Positions 24,555 through 36,296 of a DNA stretch of 64,000 bases are shown here, in pieces. The notes beneath the pieces were generated by a model that worked only from the letters and a program-made list of their open reading frames with translations, did not search any database and was not told where the DNA came from. Origin of the DNA: Arachnopeziza araneosa (taxonomy: Eukaryota; Ascomycota; Leotiomycetes; Helotiales; Arachnopezizaceae); NCBI GenBank assembly GCA_003988855.1, contig QYAI01000056.1, forward strand, positions 186,001-250,000, given 5' to 3'. Each line of letters begins with the position of its first letter. The first letter of the stretch is position 1. The position numbers and the translations under genes are program-made.

Positions 24555-25813
24555 ATGTCGTACGGCCACAAGAGTCAAGCCAGCGATGCGGCCATGCAAT
24601 TGACAGACAGAGGAGCACCACAATCATACAAGTATGATACAGACGAAGATCCTTGGTATAAGCGGAAGTCAATCTGGGGAATAGTTGCGGCAGCCATCGT
24701 CCTCATCATTGTCGTAGTCGTTATTGCCGTGGTAGAAGTGGCGAAGAAGAACAAGTACCCCGACTACTCGAAACTGAGTTACAGTCTCACAGATACATGT
24801 ATGTTTGCCATGTCCTTTTCCATACCTTCCGGCTAAAACAAGATTCCAGATTCTGGCACTAGCTTCTTTGACACTTTCGATTACTTTACGGGCTATGATC
24901 CCACCCAGGGCCAGGTGCACTACGTCCCTCTCGAGCAAGCCACCGCCCTGAACTTGACCTACGCCTCCTCCAGCTCGGCCATTCTCCGCGTCGACACATC
25001 CGTCAACTCCTCTTCAGTGCCCGACGCCTCAACCGGCCGCTTCAGCGTGCGAGTCACCTCGCAAAAGACGTACGGGATCAACACGCTCTTCCTCTTCGAT
25101 GTCCTGCACACACCGCTCGGCTGCGCTACCTGGCCAGCTCTCTGGCTGACGGACCCCTCCAACTGGCCCCTCAACGGGGAGATCGACGTCATGGAAGCTG
25201 TGAACGTGGTCGGGAGCACCAACAACCAGATGACGCTGCACACGTCGTCCGGCTGCACCATGGGCGGCGTCAAGCGGAAGGAGGCGGGCAAATCCCTCGC
25301 GACGTCCTGCGTGAACACCACCAACGACAATGCCGGCTGCGGCGTCGACGCTTCGACCGATGCCTCGACCTTTGGTGAGAGTTTCAACGCCGCCGGCGGA
25401 GGAATCCTGGCCCTCGAGCTGCGCCAGGCCGGGATCCGCATGTGGCAGTTCCCACGCGCGAGCGTCCCAGGCGACGTCTCGAGCGGCTCGCCCGACCCGA
25501 GCACCTGGCCCGAAGCCACGGCCGATTTCCCCAACACCAAGTGTGATATCGAGACGCACTTCAAGAACCAGAGCATCATCGCGGACATTGATCTCTGCGG
25601 CATGTGGGCGGGGCAGGCGGACATCTACTCACAGAACTGTAAGCATCCCATCCATCCATCCCCCTCTCCCTCTCCCTCTCCCTCTCCACCCTTCCCATCC
25701 TAACCACCACCCCAGGTCCCGGAACCTGCGTCAACTTCGTCGCCAACAACAACACGGCCTTCACCGACTCCTACTGGGAGTTCGGCGCATTCAACGTCTA
25801 CTCGGCCTCCTAG
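24555..25813 (+). CDS. GH16 family glycosidase, type II membrane-anchored
   Basis: Glycoside hydrolase family 16 enzyme, probably acting on beta-1,3(4)-glucan or in wall glucan remodelling. Three exons (24555-24798, 24850-25638, 25716-25813) give 376 residues. A cytoplasmic tail of about 37 residues precedes one membrane helix (GIVAAAIVLIIVVVVIAVV), so the catalytic domain faces the wall. The domain begins SFFDTFDYFTGYDPT and carries the catalytic signature NGEIDVMEAV near residue 191, with the two acidic residues of E-x-D-x-x-E intact. Downstream landmarks ADIDLCGMWAGQ and the C-terminal SYWEFGAFNVYS complete the fold. Several N-glycosylation sequons are present. GC content of exon 2 is visibly higher than in neighbouring genes. 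The second intron contains a CTCTCC microsatellite. Confidence 0.92.
25643..25692 (+). repeat. Pyrimidine microsatellite in GH16 intron
   Basis: Within the 25639-25715 intron, CCAT units followed by CCCTCT units run for about 50 bp. It supplies the polypyrimidine character of the short intron and is likely to vary in length between strains. Confidence 0.8.
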
Positions 25814-26435
25814 ACCCTCATCTCACCCAGAGCGCCACTTCATTCTCTTTTTTTTGGGGGATGTTTTTTTTGGGTTTTTTGGCCTTCAGCGGGTTGGGCG
25901 TTCTGGTGCGGTCATAGAACAGATCATTATTGGGAGAGGCATATATCTCATCAGCGGGGAATGAAATTCATGGGTCAGGGACGGAGGATGGGGAAGGGAG
26001 GATGGGGAAGAAGAGAGGGGGGGGAATCGACTAATTAGAGGGAGAAGACAGGAGATGGAGTGGATACATGCGTGAACTGTACTATATGTGCTGTGCACCT
26101 AGCTCGCAGGAGGGAATACTAGTGTCCATGTGACGTCTATGAAGATGCATAAATTCATGCTAAGAATTATCCATAGGGTCGAACGTGCTCTGATTGTGGA
26201 TATGTTTGTCTTGATTCGAGGGACGGTATCCGTGAGGCTCGGTAACAAGCGTCGAGTTCCTAGAAAGCACTCTATCTACGAGAGCACAGTGTGGAAGAAA
26301 CAAAGCAGTCAGGTTTGCTATTTTCTCAACGCCACTTCCATGCCATGATATGCACCGACTCCATCTCAATATACAGAACATTACAGACGCTACCATTTGT
26401 TGGTGCGGTAGGAAACCATCATGACCACCTAAAGA
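25814..26435. other. 3' region between convergent GH16 and Prp45 genes
   Basis: About 620 bp of presumed 3' UTRs. It contains T-rich and G-rich runs near 25850 and 26010. No gene is supported. Confidence 0.5.
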
Positions 26436-28283
26436 CTACTCGTCATCATCATCAACTCTAGCTCTCTTCCTATCTCTCCCTTCTTCATCGTCTTTCTGTA
26501 ATCCGTAGCCTCTCTTCCCACTTCCTCCCCCCTCACCAACTTTACTAAGGAACTCATCCACGTTAAACACATCTCCTGTGTCTTTCTCAAACTGAACTGG
26601 TCCTTCACGCGCCTATACACCAGCTCATTAGCCTAGTCCTTTCTGAAAGTCTTAATAAATATGGGAACTCACTTCTACATCTCCACTCCCCTGAAAGGTC
26701 CCCTTGCCAAGCGCCTCACCAAACCTCTGACTTTTCTGAATCTTTCCCATCTCGGCCTCAGCCGCTTCATCATCATCACCATCGTCCATATTTTGCCTCG
26801 GGCGATAAATACTCGAAATAGCGTCTTGGGCAGCAAACAGAGGTTTATCATATGCTTGGTCCTCATTGAAGCCTGAATCAAAGCCGGATGTTCTGTTGAA
26901 TAGTCTGGAATCAAACATGCCTTCTGAAGATTGAGTAGGTTTAGCAAGACCTAATGCCACCTTCTCGGAAATGTCGCGGTTCTGTTCTCGGGCAAGATGC
27001 TGAACGAGTCTTTCTTTGCCCATACGAGATTGACGAAGTTTCCGTTCCTCATCTCTACGTTTCTCAGCGCGTGCGTTTTCTCTTTCTCGGATCTCATCTT
27101 CCCCTGAATCTTCCCCTGAAGCTGAATCCGAGTATGATCCTGACCGAGATCGTGACGATCTCGAATTCCTTCGTCCAGCACCTGCTCTTTCTTCCCTTGC
27201 TTTCTGAGCTAGCATCCGGAGATGATCTTCTTTTTGTGCCTTTTCCTTCTCTGCTAACCGCTGCTGCATCAATGCTCGCTGTTTAACTTCTTCCCTCGCA
27301 TGTCTATCAGCCGTAAACAATGCTTCCGCAAAACTGGCAAATTTATCATTAATCGTAACGTCTTGTAATCCTCTCCCATCAGCTGCTAATCGCTTATCCA
27401 ACGGCACCGTATAACCCTTTGGATTCTTCCAATTTGACACGGGCGGCGGAATCTTCCATGCCTCTTGATCCTCAGCCGTCAGTTTTCGCGGTGGTGAATG
27501 CATAACTGGTGGTGGAGGGCTGGGTGGCCCTCGAGGAATCTTCTTATGCTTAAACTTTGGTGGTTCCATTGGGTCGTGCTGCCTCTCCACAATCTTCATG
27601 ATACGATCATTTTTTCTTGTATTATCTCCCATCTGATTTGCAGGCGTATATCTAACAAATGTAGGTTCCCTCCTGTTTCCCACATTAACATTTTTTGGTT
27701 TCTGAGCTGCCACCGCCCCAGATACCAGTTTCGCCAGGGCATCCTTCGTTTTCTGTGTAGTAGCTGCAACCTCTTCCTCAGAGGGCCTGTCAAGGTTGAT
27801 ATCTCCAGCATCGGCGCGTTGGCGCAGAGGAATTAGGTCTTTAAATGAGGTGTGTACAATTCTTTTGTCGTTATGTCCTTGCCGAGCTATGGCATCATAT
27901 TTCACTTTTCCTTCGGCATCAACTTGAACTGCGAGAGCGGTAGATGTAGATTGGGATTTACGCCCCATGTCGAGAGGGTATTGGGCAACTGGGATTTCTG
28001 GGAAGGCTCCACCATCACCAAAGTCCTCCTGTCCTCGGGGCCGCCATCCTGCGCGATTGCCGTATGCTGGAGGACCAGACTTCTGAAGCCTGGTATTAGT
28101 ATTATCTTCTGAGTGTACCCGCAGAGAATGACTGACCTTTAAAACGATTTGAGAGTCATTCAGCGCGCCAGCTGCAAGTATTCTTGGGCCTCGTTGTTGC
28201 GCATGTTGTGGGATATCCTCTTCCTCTCCGGTATATTTCGGTGTTGGAAGCGCTCTGGCGAGACCTGCCGCTATCGAAGTCAT
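26436..28283 (-). CDS. PRP45: SNW domain pre-mRNA splicing factor Prp45/SKIP
   Basis: Core spliceosome component of the Prp19-associated complex, retained through both catalytic steps. Three exons (28283-28137, 28082-26673, 26612-26436) give 577 residues. The SNW signature PPPVSNWKNPKGYTVPLDKR is present near residue 260, preceded by the conserved RYTPA region and followed by a long basic coiled region (REEVKQRALMQQRLAEKEKA) and a Ser/Arg-rich patch (RRNSRSSRSRSGSYS). The C terminus is basic then acidic (RKRARVDDDDE). The 54-bp intron at 28083-28136 has no in-frame stop and length divisible by three, so its retention would add 18 residues; it carries a perfect TACTAAT branch site. Essential, single-copy gene in fungi. 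Confidence 0.95.
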
Positions 28284-28698
28284 GTTGAAGGTGTTGCTGC
28301 AGGTGGAGGGACGTCTTCAAACTTTGAGGCTTCAATCGAGGTTCATCGCGATTTTTGAAGCCTCGGAAATCTAACCGAATTGGGACTAGATCAATATCGC
28401 GCCTGGTTTACCAAGTGGTTTTTGTGTCTGACTGTGCAAGCTGTAGCGCATGAGACGAATTAAATGAAATTAAATAAATTAACCTTAGCTGAACTCTTGA
28501 AATTTTGGAAATTATGTTTGGTGATATTGTAGATCACTCAAGGGAAAAAGAATTATATCAATTCCCTAGATCATAGAGCTGATTAAAAGTACAGTATATC
28601 GGACTCCTTCATGCAGCCGTTCCGCCCATTTGATCCCAAACCAAGGTAGCTCCAAGATGCATTCTTCCCTTCACCCTATCCATTTAAACTCTTCTGCT
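28284..28698. other. Intergenic region, promoter of Prp45 gene
   Basis: About 415 bp between Prp45 and the p24 gene. No gene, repeat or RNA feature is recognised. Confidence 0.5.
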
Positions 28699-29512
28699 TT
28701 ACACGTATCCCTTTCTCGCTCCCTATTTCCTTATTAGCTCTTCTCTTACCCAATTATCTTGAATATACACATACCTGGAAGAAGAACCGCACAATAAACA
28801 CCTGTAGTCCTGCCATGCAAACCATCATCAAGCTCTCAATAACGCTAAAGTTGAAGATTCTCCTCTCTGTACTTCTAACTGTGCTGAAGTTTCGGTTCTC
28901 TCTGGTACGGAAATATTTCTGATTTCTAGTGATCGTTGAAAACTGGCCCGAGATCTTGAAAATGGATTCTTCTAGAACAGTGGTTTGTTCAGGAGTAGTG
29001 CCTTGCTTAGAGGGAATTGATGCTCGTTGTTCGTTCTCAACCTGTCTATAATTAGCAAAGACGACAAAGTAGACTATGGAAGCGTACGGCGATTTCAAAG
29101 TCGACGAATTTGTCTGTATATGTACTCATTTGATTGTTGAAGCAGAATTTGTAATCTCCTGACTCGGAAGCAGTAAACACAAAGTCGCCTTGTCTTTCCT
29201 TTTGTCCATCCAAGATGATCTTCTCGTCAGGGCCTGTAACTTCATAATCGACATCGAAAGAACCACCTGCTTGAACCTAATCCAAGATACAGCTGTCAGT
29301 CGCTTATTTATTTCATTCGTTGAAATTACAATCGGATCAGCGTAGAATTCGGGATGGGGGAGACGTACAGCGAAATAGAACGCAATCTTCGCACCCTTAT
29401 TCTCAACGGCGGAGTAAAAGCACGCCTTCTCATTCGCGCCCAACTTGTACGTCAGCGCGGTCGCAGAGGCGAGAGGGGCTAGAAGGCCAAGGGATAGCGT
29501 CGAGAGCTTCAT
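28699..29512 (-). CDS. p24 (emp24/GOLD) family cargo receptor
   Basis: Type I membrane protein of COPII/COPI vesicles, cycling between ER and Golgi. Four exons (29512-29369, 29276-29088, 29041-28775, 28722-28699) give 207 residues, the normal p24 size. A signal peptide (LSTLSLGLLAPLASATA) is followed by a GOLD domain with the paired cysteines (ANEKACFYS and GDYKFCFNNQMS), a coiled-coil neck with the conserved KYFRTRENRNFSTVRSTERR stretch, one membrane helix (SLMMVCMAGLQVFIVRFFF) and a short basic-aromatic cytoplasmic tail GARKGYV encoded partly by a tiny last exon of 24 bp. The subfamily is possibly the Erp3-type class, but this was not resolved. Confidence 0.92.
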
Positions 29513-29986
29513 CTTGTGCAGATTGCGTGACAGATGAAGTTGTGAATAAGGAATTGATAGCTGGCGTTTTTGGAAATCGCGAAGCGAAGGCGCGGCTGGG
29601 ATTTTCGGGTTCAGGGGTTCGCGAGGCTGAACAACATTTAAACCGACCTCATTCTTTCCACCTTGTTACAAGTCTCCTCTTTGAGCATTCAATCTCTTGT
29701 CCCCTCAATTCGATCAACTAAACATAGAACTGAAGTATGAGCGACCTCTCTATCTACTAGGTAAGCCAAAGGGAACTCATAGAAGAGCGTAGAGAAGTCC
29801 CTAGTACTCTGAAGTTTGATGAAACAAAAACGTTTGTATTAGTAGCAGCTGTCACTTATTTGACTTTACCTAATCGAAACTCCAATTTTGAGTGCAAGAA
29901 CAGGACGACTACAGGTTTTGGATTATATCTCGATTTAACAATCATCTATGTCTACAGCTCTATATGTTCCACTTCTATATATGCTA
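29513..29986. other. Intergenic region, nothing supported
   Basis: About 470 bp upstream of the p24 gene and downstream of the pyrophosphatase gene. No coding or RNA feature is recognised. Confidence 0.5.
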
Positions 29987-31290
29987 TTAGATCTTTGGGC
30001 TCTCTCCAAGGAATCCATTCACCACTGCTGACAATAATTGATTGGCAATAGCAGTTTTAGGCGGTAGTCTCAATCCTCCCTCCTTATACCCTGCTCCGGG
30101 AGGCTCACCCAGTCCACTCGTTCCCACCTCCAAGGCCTCTCTAACTTCATCCACAGAAACCCACTTCGCATCTTCCAACTCAGGATCATGTTCCAAATGA
30201 ATCTTTTCACCATCTGGTAATGCCTGTGCAATCGCTCCAATCATCAAATTCGCAGGATATGGCCAAGGCTGCGTAGAATGAATAACAACTCTCCCAAGCT
30301 GCACTCCTGACTCTTCCCACACTTCTCTCCTAACAGCTTCCTCCACACTTTCAGCTGGCTCGCAGAACCCTGCAAGGGTGGAGTACCAGTGTGGAGGGAA
30401 CCGCTTGGATCTACCGAGCAAGATTCGCTTTGCATCATGAGAGACAACAGCCATAATGACTGTAGGATCTGTTCGAGGGAAAGACAGGTTGGATACTCCT
30501 TTGCGAGTTACGCAGGCAGCTCGTTCGCGAGGCTTTTCCAAGACAGCGCTGGCGGCTTGAGTGTTTGAAAGAGATGCATAGTCAGTAGGCGGGCAGACTC
30601 GCTTCGTGCCTGCATTGATAGACAGCGTGGGTTGGCCGCAGCCGGCGCAGAAGGGGTTGCGAGCATTCCAATCAACAAGAGCGCGTGCATGTGCATATAT
30701 AGCCGCTACAATATGTCAGCTTTGTCTCGCCACATATGGTTATCTTAGAATATACCTTCCGGTGCGTTGAGGGTAGTATTTAGTCTTCCCTCTGCGAATA
30801 TCAAACCTTTCTTCTTCATTGCTTCAATCACCCCATTTGCCTCTTTCTCGAGAGTCCCTTTTGGCGTAATATCAATCGCGAAATACGGCGTTCCTTTGTA
30901 TATGCCATTTTCAAATCCCTCCTTCTTGTTCTCATCCAAACCCAGAAACAAGACCAGCGGTAATGTTACCAAAGAATTATATTCCCGAATTATCTCTTCT
31001 TCAGTCTTCTCGAAGGGGTTTTCCCCAATGAGAGACTGCACGTCGCTATGCGTCGCATAAGCTAAATGACCCGGATCATGAGCTAATGGAGCGAGGTTGT
31101 CGAGTAGGAGGAAGGCGGTCGATGGATGCGTAAAGGCAGAAGAGATGAAGGCGTGATCGCTGCGCTTGAAGGAGATACGATTGAGGGGTGAGCCGGAGAA
31201 ATAGTTTGCGATTTCGCGCCCGAACTTCCGAGAGAGCATGCTATCCACGTTGTGGTGGGCAGGATCTGGGAGGTCAGGTTGAGGGGGCAT
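29987..31290 (-). CDS. NPY1: NADH pyrophosphatase, Nudix hydrolase (Npy1/NudC type)
   Basis: Peroxisomal-type NADH diphosphatase that splits NADH to NMNH and AMP. Two exons (31290-30756, 30705-29987) give 417 residues. An N-terminal NUDIX-like domain containing SPLNRISFKRSDHAF is followed by a zinc-ribbon start (RNPFCAGCGQPT, near residue 195, with a later VCPP) and the catalytic Nudix box near residue 290, GFCEPAESVEEAVRREVWEE then SGV, which matches GX5EX7REUXEEXGU. The NudC-type SQPWPYPxxLM hallmark appears as STQPWPYPANLMIG, which separates this family from other Nudix enzymes. Start 31290 was chosen because the upstream open frame reads into a probable 5' UTR intron with conventional splice sites but no consistent frame. 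The C terminus (SPKI) is not an obvious PTS1. Confidence 0.93.
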
Positions 31291-32549
31291 AGTCTCGGCT
31301 TCTGAGGAACAGAGGAACAAAATCTGCAAAATGTATATGATGTCAGGAAAGTACTCTTACCTTGAGAGAAGGGGAGTTTAGCACTAGCAATGCAATGTGG
31401 GGTAGATTGCTGCTCCCCAATTCCGGATTTCTCAGCAAGAAGCATTACCCACCGCGGTAAAAAAATAGAAAGCAATGATTAGTGAAATAAGCTCGCTTGC
31501 TGCAGTCAACATGCATCCACGTGGTGAGTTTTGCACAGAGAGTCTCTGCTTCGAACTGCTCACAATGTTGTTCATCTACGTACCTATGTACTCTTAATGA
31601 CGTCTTGCCCAAAGATTCCAAAGTAGACTAGTGTTGGATTATGTCAGCAGATGTCTACCAAACCTCGATAGTTACCTTCTCACTCTCTGATCTAATGACA
31701 TAGGAATCCTATCTAAAACCCTTCTCAACCCCCTCGAGCTCACAGAGAATCTCTTGGTATTCGGATTTCGAACCACCTGCTTCTCGAAGACTGCTGACAA
31801 TATCTGCGATTAGTGACCCCACTGCATTGAAATCGCCAACTGAGAATCCAAAAGACATTGCTATCGTATATAAGGCTGGGAACGAGGCTGCGGGGTCACG
31901 ACATCCCGGAATCGTATGCTGTGCGCTGGAACCAAAGACACATGGTATATGGTCACCCGCAGATTCATTAAATGCCTATGAGGTCGAGCACTCAGAAGGG
32001 AATCTTAGTTGAAGTTATAACGTGCGTCGCAGAGCATTGGTGAGATTATGGACTTCGAGTTTTTGCACAGCCTCGCTAGGTGACCAACCGCCGGATTAAG
32101 AAATCCTGCGAATAGGAGAAGAGCAGTATCCGCGATACCATGCTTGGTTCAGCACACCCGTTCTATAATGACAGTCCGTTAGTCTTTTATAGAGCCTGGT
32201 GCTCTCTTGGATTTTGATGGATCTTCTCCAAGTCATGCCCCGCACGATCCATCACCTGCCTTAGACATGGTCGCAATACTCGCGACGATATGAATATTAT
32301 CTTAAAGTAAGAAGGATCACGATATTTAGCAGCGTTAAGAATACGCACTCACAAATAAATAAAGGGAAGATTGATATGTGCACGGAGGTTGAGCTGTTTG
32401 AAATTCAAGTACCTATTCTTCTTCTCGGTAAGGCAGTACGCAGGGACAGATACACTGAACTATCTCAAAGTTAATCATCATAAAGAGTTATCAGAATCCA
32501 AGCCGTTACATAACAGATGAAGAAGAACCAGTCTTCGACTCCGTAATAT
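31291..32549. other. Intergenic region, nothing supported
   Basis: About 1.26 kb. It contains the probable leader of the pyrophosphatase gene (a GTAAGAG...TTTGCAG intron is visible at about 31325-31361) and otherwise short unsupported open frames such as 31827-32012. Confidence 0.45.
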
Positions 32550-33104
32550 TCAAACATCAGCAGGAATTGGTCCTCCCTTCTCAAACCATTGCTTCAAAAA
32601 CTCCACGTCCTGATCACTCAATGGAGCCTTCTCAGTCCCGTGGTTCACGGCACAATAGCCAGCTAGACTGCCTTCCCTGGCCTCCCACCCCTTCTCAACT
32701 TCCATGTTCTTCAAACAGAATTCCCTCAGAGTCCCCAATTCTCGGTCATCAAAAATCTCATGTGGGCGGAGAATGATGTTGTACGCGAGGGTATGGGAAC
32801 GAATCATGGGCCCAGCGCCATTCGTGATATCGACTTCTCGGCTGAGGAAGAAGGATTTCAGGAGGTCGCGGTCGGCGGTGCTGAGTGCGGGGATGGCGGA
32901 GGTTTGGGTGGTGATGATGTAGTTTGCGAGGTCCGAGGCGCTGGTTGACGCTGGGAGATTCACCGAGTCTGGTGAGAGAATGTAGGATTGGAGGAGGGCG
33001 AGTTGATCCGCGGTGAGGAGGGCGGAAGGCGTGTTGTGGCTGGTTATGATATTGTGAGCAAGTGTTTGGGACGCGATCATTTCGTCAATGTCGGGCGAGA
33101 CCAT
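32550..33104 (-). CDS. Hypothetical protein with four degenerate ~40-residue internal repeats
   Basis: Single-exon frame of 184 residues, start ATG at 33104. I do not recognise a family. It is built of four related units, each an N-terminal hydrophobic helix, a short spacer and an acidic turn leading to a second helix: TLAHNIITSHN with LTADQLALLQSYIL; DLANYIITTQT with LSTADRDLLKSFFL; TLAYNIILRPH with FDDRELGTLREFCL; SLAGYCAVNHG with LSDQDVEFLKQWFE. The periodic pattern and balanced composition argue for a real gene. No signal peptide or membrane segment is seen, so it is probably cytosolic. Confidence 0.68.
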   Translation of the reverse strand: MVSPDIDEMIASQTLAHNIITSHNTPSALLTADQLALLQSYILSPDSVNLPASTSASDLANYIITTQTSAIPALSTADRDLLKSFFLSREVDITNGAGPMIRSHTLAYNIILRPHEIFDDRELGTLREFCLKNMEVEKGWEAREGSLAGYCAVNHGTEKAPLSDQDVEFLKQWFEKGGPIPADV

Positions 33105-34999
33105 CTTGAGATGAATGCGGGTTAAGTAATGAATCGAGTTCAGATATGATTGGTTTTAAACTGGAGTGAGAATTGGAGATGTAGAGAATCGAGTTCTGGA
33201 TTGAATCCTTTTTATCAATTTGTGATCATCCAGGCAGCAAAATTCGAGTAGATTGCGTGGGATGACAAATATATGCTGTGTTCTATTGTTTCTACAGTAA
33301 CGTTTCATAAATCCCATGTATTCGCATTGATGACTTCGGTCGCAAAAGGGTTTCTTCTCTACAATCCACCTAGCACGGAAGGTGCCAAGAGAGACGAGAA
33401 GATTTTTGTTGGTTTGCAAATGTCTAGGCAACACGATTCGAGAGATTTGAATGGATGGTAAATATCTGTGCGTGTCTGCAACGAGGTTTCATAGGGTGAA
33501 TCGTATATATTATTTCGAGGGGGGTACTTCCTCTTTCCTAGCGGGTAAAGTTGCTAAAAATGGTTGCCTAGCAACTCGCTCAAGGTTCGACAGATTCGGA
33601 GGACATCAATTTGACAGTGATGAGGTTGCAAAAATGGTCTGACATTTAGCAGTGAAGATAATAATATATATTATAGAATTCCTTGCAGATTCAAATTGAG
33701 AAGCTGAGTTTTTTCTGTATTGAAAATCTTAAAATGGGGCACGGTCAGACTCTGTGGGCGGTCAATGTCTACACACCACCCCCAGGGACGTAATATTTCG
33801 TAGCTTCTATATTTTAAATGGTCAAATAGATATCTATTACACTTGTATATAAAAATTTGTAAGTACTAAATTACTACTTATTTTACATTGCTGAAGACTT
33901 TCTCTTCAGATTTGCTTTCAATGTCAAGTTTAACATGCGACAATTAAAAGCGTTTCCGACAGTGAGCTCGGATGAGTGCGACACCTCGTACAGAGAATAG
34001 ATAGATTGTAAGACCCTTCTTTAATTTCTTCGTCACGTTTTCAAGGAAGATCTGGACTCAGTTCCAGCTTGAGTTTAAAGAATATTTCCTTGGCAGCTCC
34101 TCCTCGAAAGTTTCGATAGATTTCCATTAATCTAAGAAACTATCAAGAATACCACACGTTCGTAGCCGCCAGAAAGTAGCATGACATTTTCAGCTCCATG
34201 GCTCCCTGCCTCAAACGAAATTGTTCCTAAGTTCTCACCACAATATATGCACAGCGACGTCGTCGAAGAAGCCCAATCGCTCGACGTACTTGAAGTTTCG
34301 TGTTGGCTCTTTGCTCAATCTTACGGCAAACTAAGTTCAAAGCGGTGTTCGTGTATATTTTCCATTCCCAAACCAGGAGTTTCATGGAATTATCGTCTTT
34401 GGATGTAGGACGATCGAGCTGCTTAATCCTGTCACGCGTTCCACATCCATAATATCTTTTTTCGGTACCCACTACTTCTTGACACGTCCATTGTGACTTC
34501 AGCAAGCGCAAGAGGAGCCTGAATTATGAGCTCTTCTTCCCAACCCTTCTCCACGGCGATCTTAGACCTGGGATTTTTGATGATATAAACCGAAAAGGGA
34601 GATATCAGTTGAAGACAGAACTAATTCCTAGCAGATTCTCTCGGGAACAGTGGCAGAATGTCCGGGCCAGAATCAGATGTTGCTCTGCAAGATTGTCCAG
34701 ATGCGTTGCAGCCTCTCCTGTTGCGATATTTTGTCGCCATCTTCTTTTCCTACTTCGCCAGCCCTAGACCCCGAGTCCAATTGTTGCGTAAATCGTCCAA
34801 CATTTCATTGATACGCCTTTGCATTTTATCAATCTCACCACACCCCATCTTCATCATTTTTAAATCCTGAATTTCTCCCTCCTTTACTGACTTCGCTATG
34901 TTGGGCATACTGTGTGTCTGGTCTGACAAAGCTAGAGAAGGGGATCAACGGTGCAACTTTTGTGTATAAAATACAATATATAGAAATTTTTGGCGAAAC
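33105..34999. other. AT-rich intergenic region, no convincing gene
   Basis: About 1.9 kb, notably AT-rich around 33650-33900. Open frames on both strands are short and unsupported. A minus-strand stretch around 34500-34600 has protein-like composition but cannot be joined to anything, so I do not call it. Confidence 0.4.
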
Positions 35000-36296
35000 C
35001 TAAGGACTTAAAAGGCAATGGGTGATGAAATTTCTTGAGTGAAATAGGATTATGCGTTGAGAATACATACCTTCCGCCATGGCGCTGGCGGTGTTAGCCA
35101 ATGTCTGCCAGTGTCCTTTCAATTGGCCTATATCAATACGTTCTTCAAGTAAACCTTCAACTGCCACACAGTTACCAACTTTTACGACCTCGGTGACTAT
35201 TTTCATTAGCTCGTCATTCATTTGATTGGTAAGCTCTTTGATAAACAAAAACTCTCCACTAGCCTCTTCCGTAATTTTTTGACTGAAGTCGCCTTGTGTT
35301 ACCGCATGAATGGATTTTCTCATCCACCAGTTTTGCATTTCCATGGCTCCTGCCATTTCCTTCACTACAACAACAACCTGATAAGTCTTTGTTCATTAAG
35401 TAACTAAGATGGACGTACCATTATCTATCAAATAGTTCCACTTATGCGAATTGATTTCTGGATCCAGGGTTGATGTCTTTTTGAGAGAGGGACCTACTCC
35501 TAGTTCTGCGGTGATGGACACCACTTCTTCATAGACATGTTGCAGATCTGCTAACATGACATTGATGTACGATTTTAGGGTTGCTAGGTCTGAATCTTCT
35601 TCAGAATCAACTGGGATGGTGAGGCTCATATCCCCATCTATCACGGCAAGAATGGTCGTGCTCATTGCTTTTGATAGTCTTACGTGTCTCATCTGTGAAC
35701 TTGTCTTTCTTTCCCGCGATAACTTGAGTCTCGTGTTTCATCTCGAGATTCTCAGTGAGAAATGAGATCTTCTTGCGAAGTTCGTCGCTTTCAACAGCGT
35801 GCTCGCGTATCCTCTCTTCTATCACTACACCTAAAGCTTGATTTTCGTCGTGGATCTGCTTCATTGTTTTCTTCGGTTCTTGAATTTCATGACTCGATTT
35901 CGTCACAGTGCGACTGAGTTGGTGGTTTTCTTCGGTAAGTTCAGCGTTTGTTGCGGCCAGTCCCTTGTTAACTTCAGTGAGTCTCGATACTTCATTTTGC
36001 ATCGACTCAAGTGAGCGCTGGAGACTGTCATCTTCTGTCTCTTTCTTGTTCAAATACACGGCTGCCTGCTCTGCGGTGACCTCTGAACTTTCAGCCCATA
36101 TTTCATCTTCTTCAAACTCCCTTCCCGATTCTCGCCGTTCGGTGGTAATTTTGGGAGCAGTCACGAGAGACATTCGACCTCGCCTGTCTTTCGTCGTCGT
36201 CGTCGTTGTTACTGTACCACCTCCAAGGGATGATGAAGTCACATCTACCGACAGCCCTCTCGCGAATTCTTTCCAACATTGCTCTAGCTCCTTCAA
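35000..36296 (-). pseudogene. Degenerate HAMP-repeat protein, remnant of a Nik1-like (group III) histidine kinase
   Basis: Minus-strand remains of a protein with a coiled-coil N-terminal part (SLESMQNEVSRLTEVNKG, ENHQLSRTVTK) followed by two HAMP-like linker repeats. These are visible in AMSTTILAVIDGDMSLTIPV and SIHAVTQGDFSQKITEEASG, each followed by a helix resembling the linkers that are repeated in tandem in fungal Nik1/Os-1 osmosensing kinases. A frameshift near 35690 separates coiled coil from HAMP 1. A plausible intron runs from about 35420 to 35364. After HAMP 2 the frame reaches a splice donor at 35070 and then stops within about 20 codons. No kinase or receiver domain follows, so it is a truncated fragment. 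The 5' end overlaps the start of the convergent-looking AcuF-type pseudogene on the other strand. Confidence 0.5.

Noticed and set aside
24959..25624. Long minus-strand frames opposite GH16
   Set aside because: High GC of the GH16 exon suppresses stops on the opposite strand. The GH16 catalytic motif settles the coding strand.
31083..31475. Upstream extension of the NADH pyrophosphatase
   Set aside because: The upstream frame does not join the conserved frame through the visible intron; it reaches a stop, so it is treated as 5' UTR.
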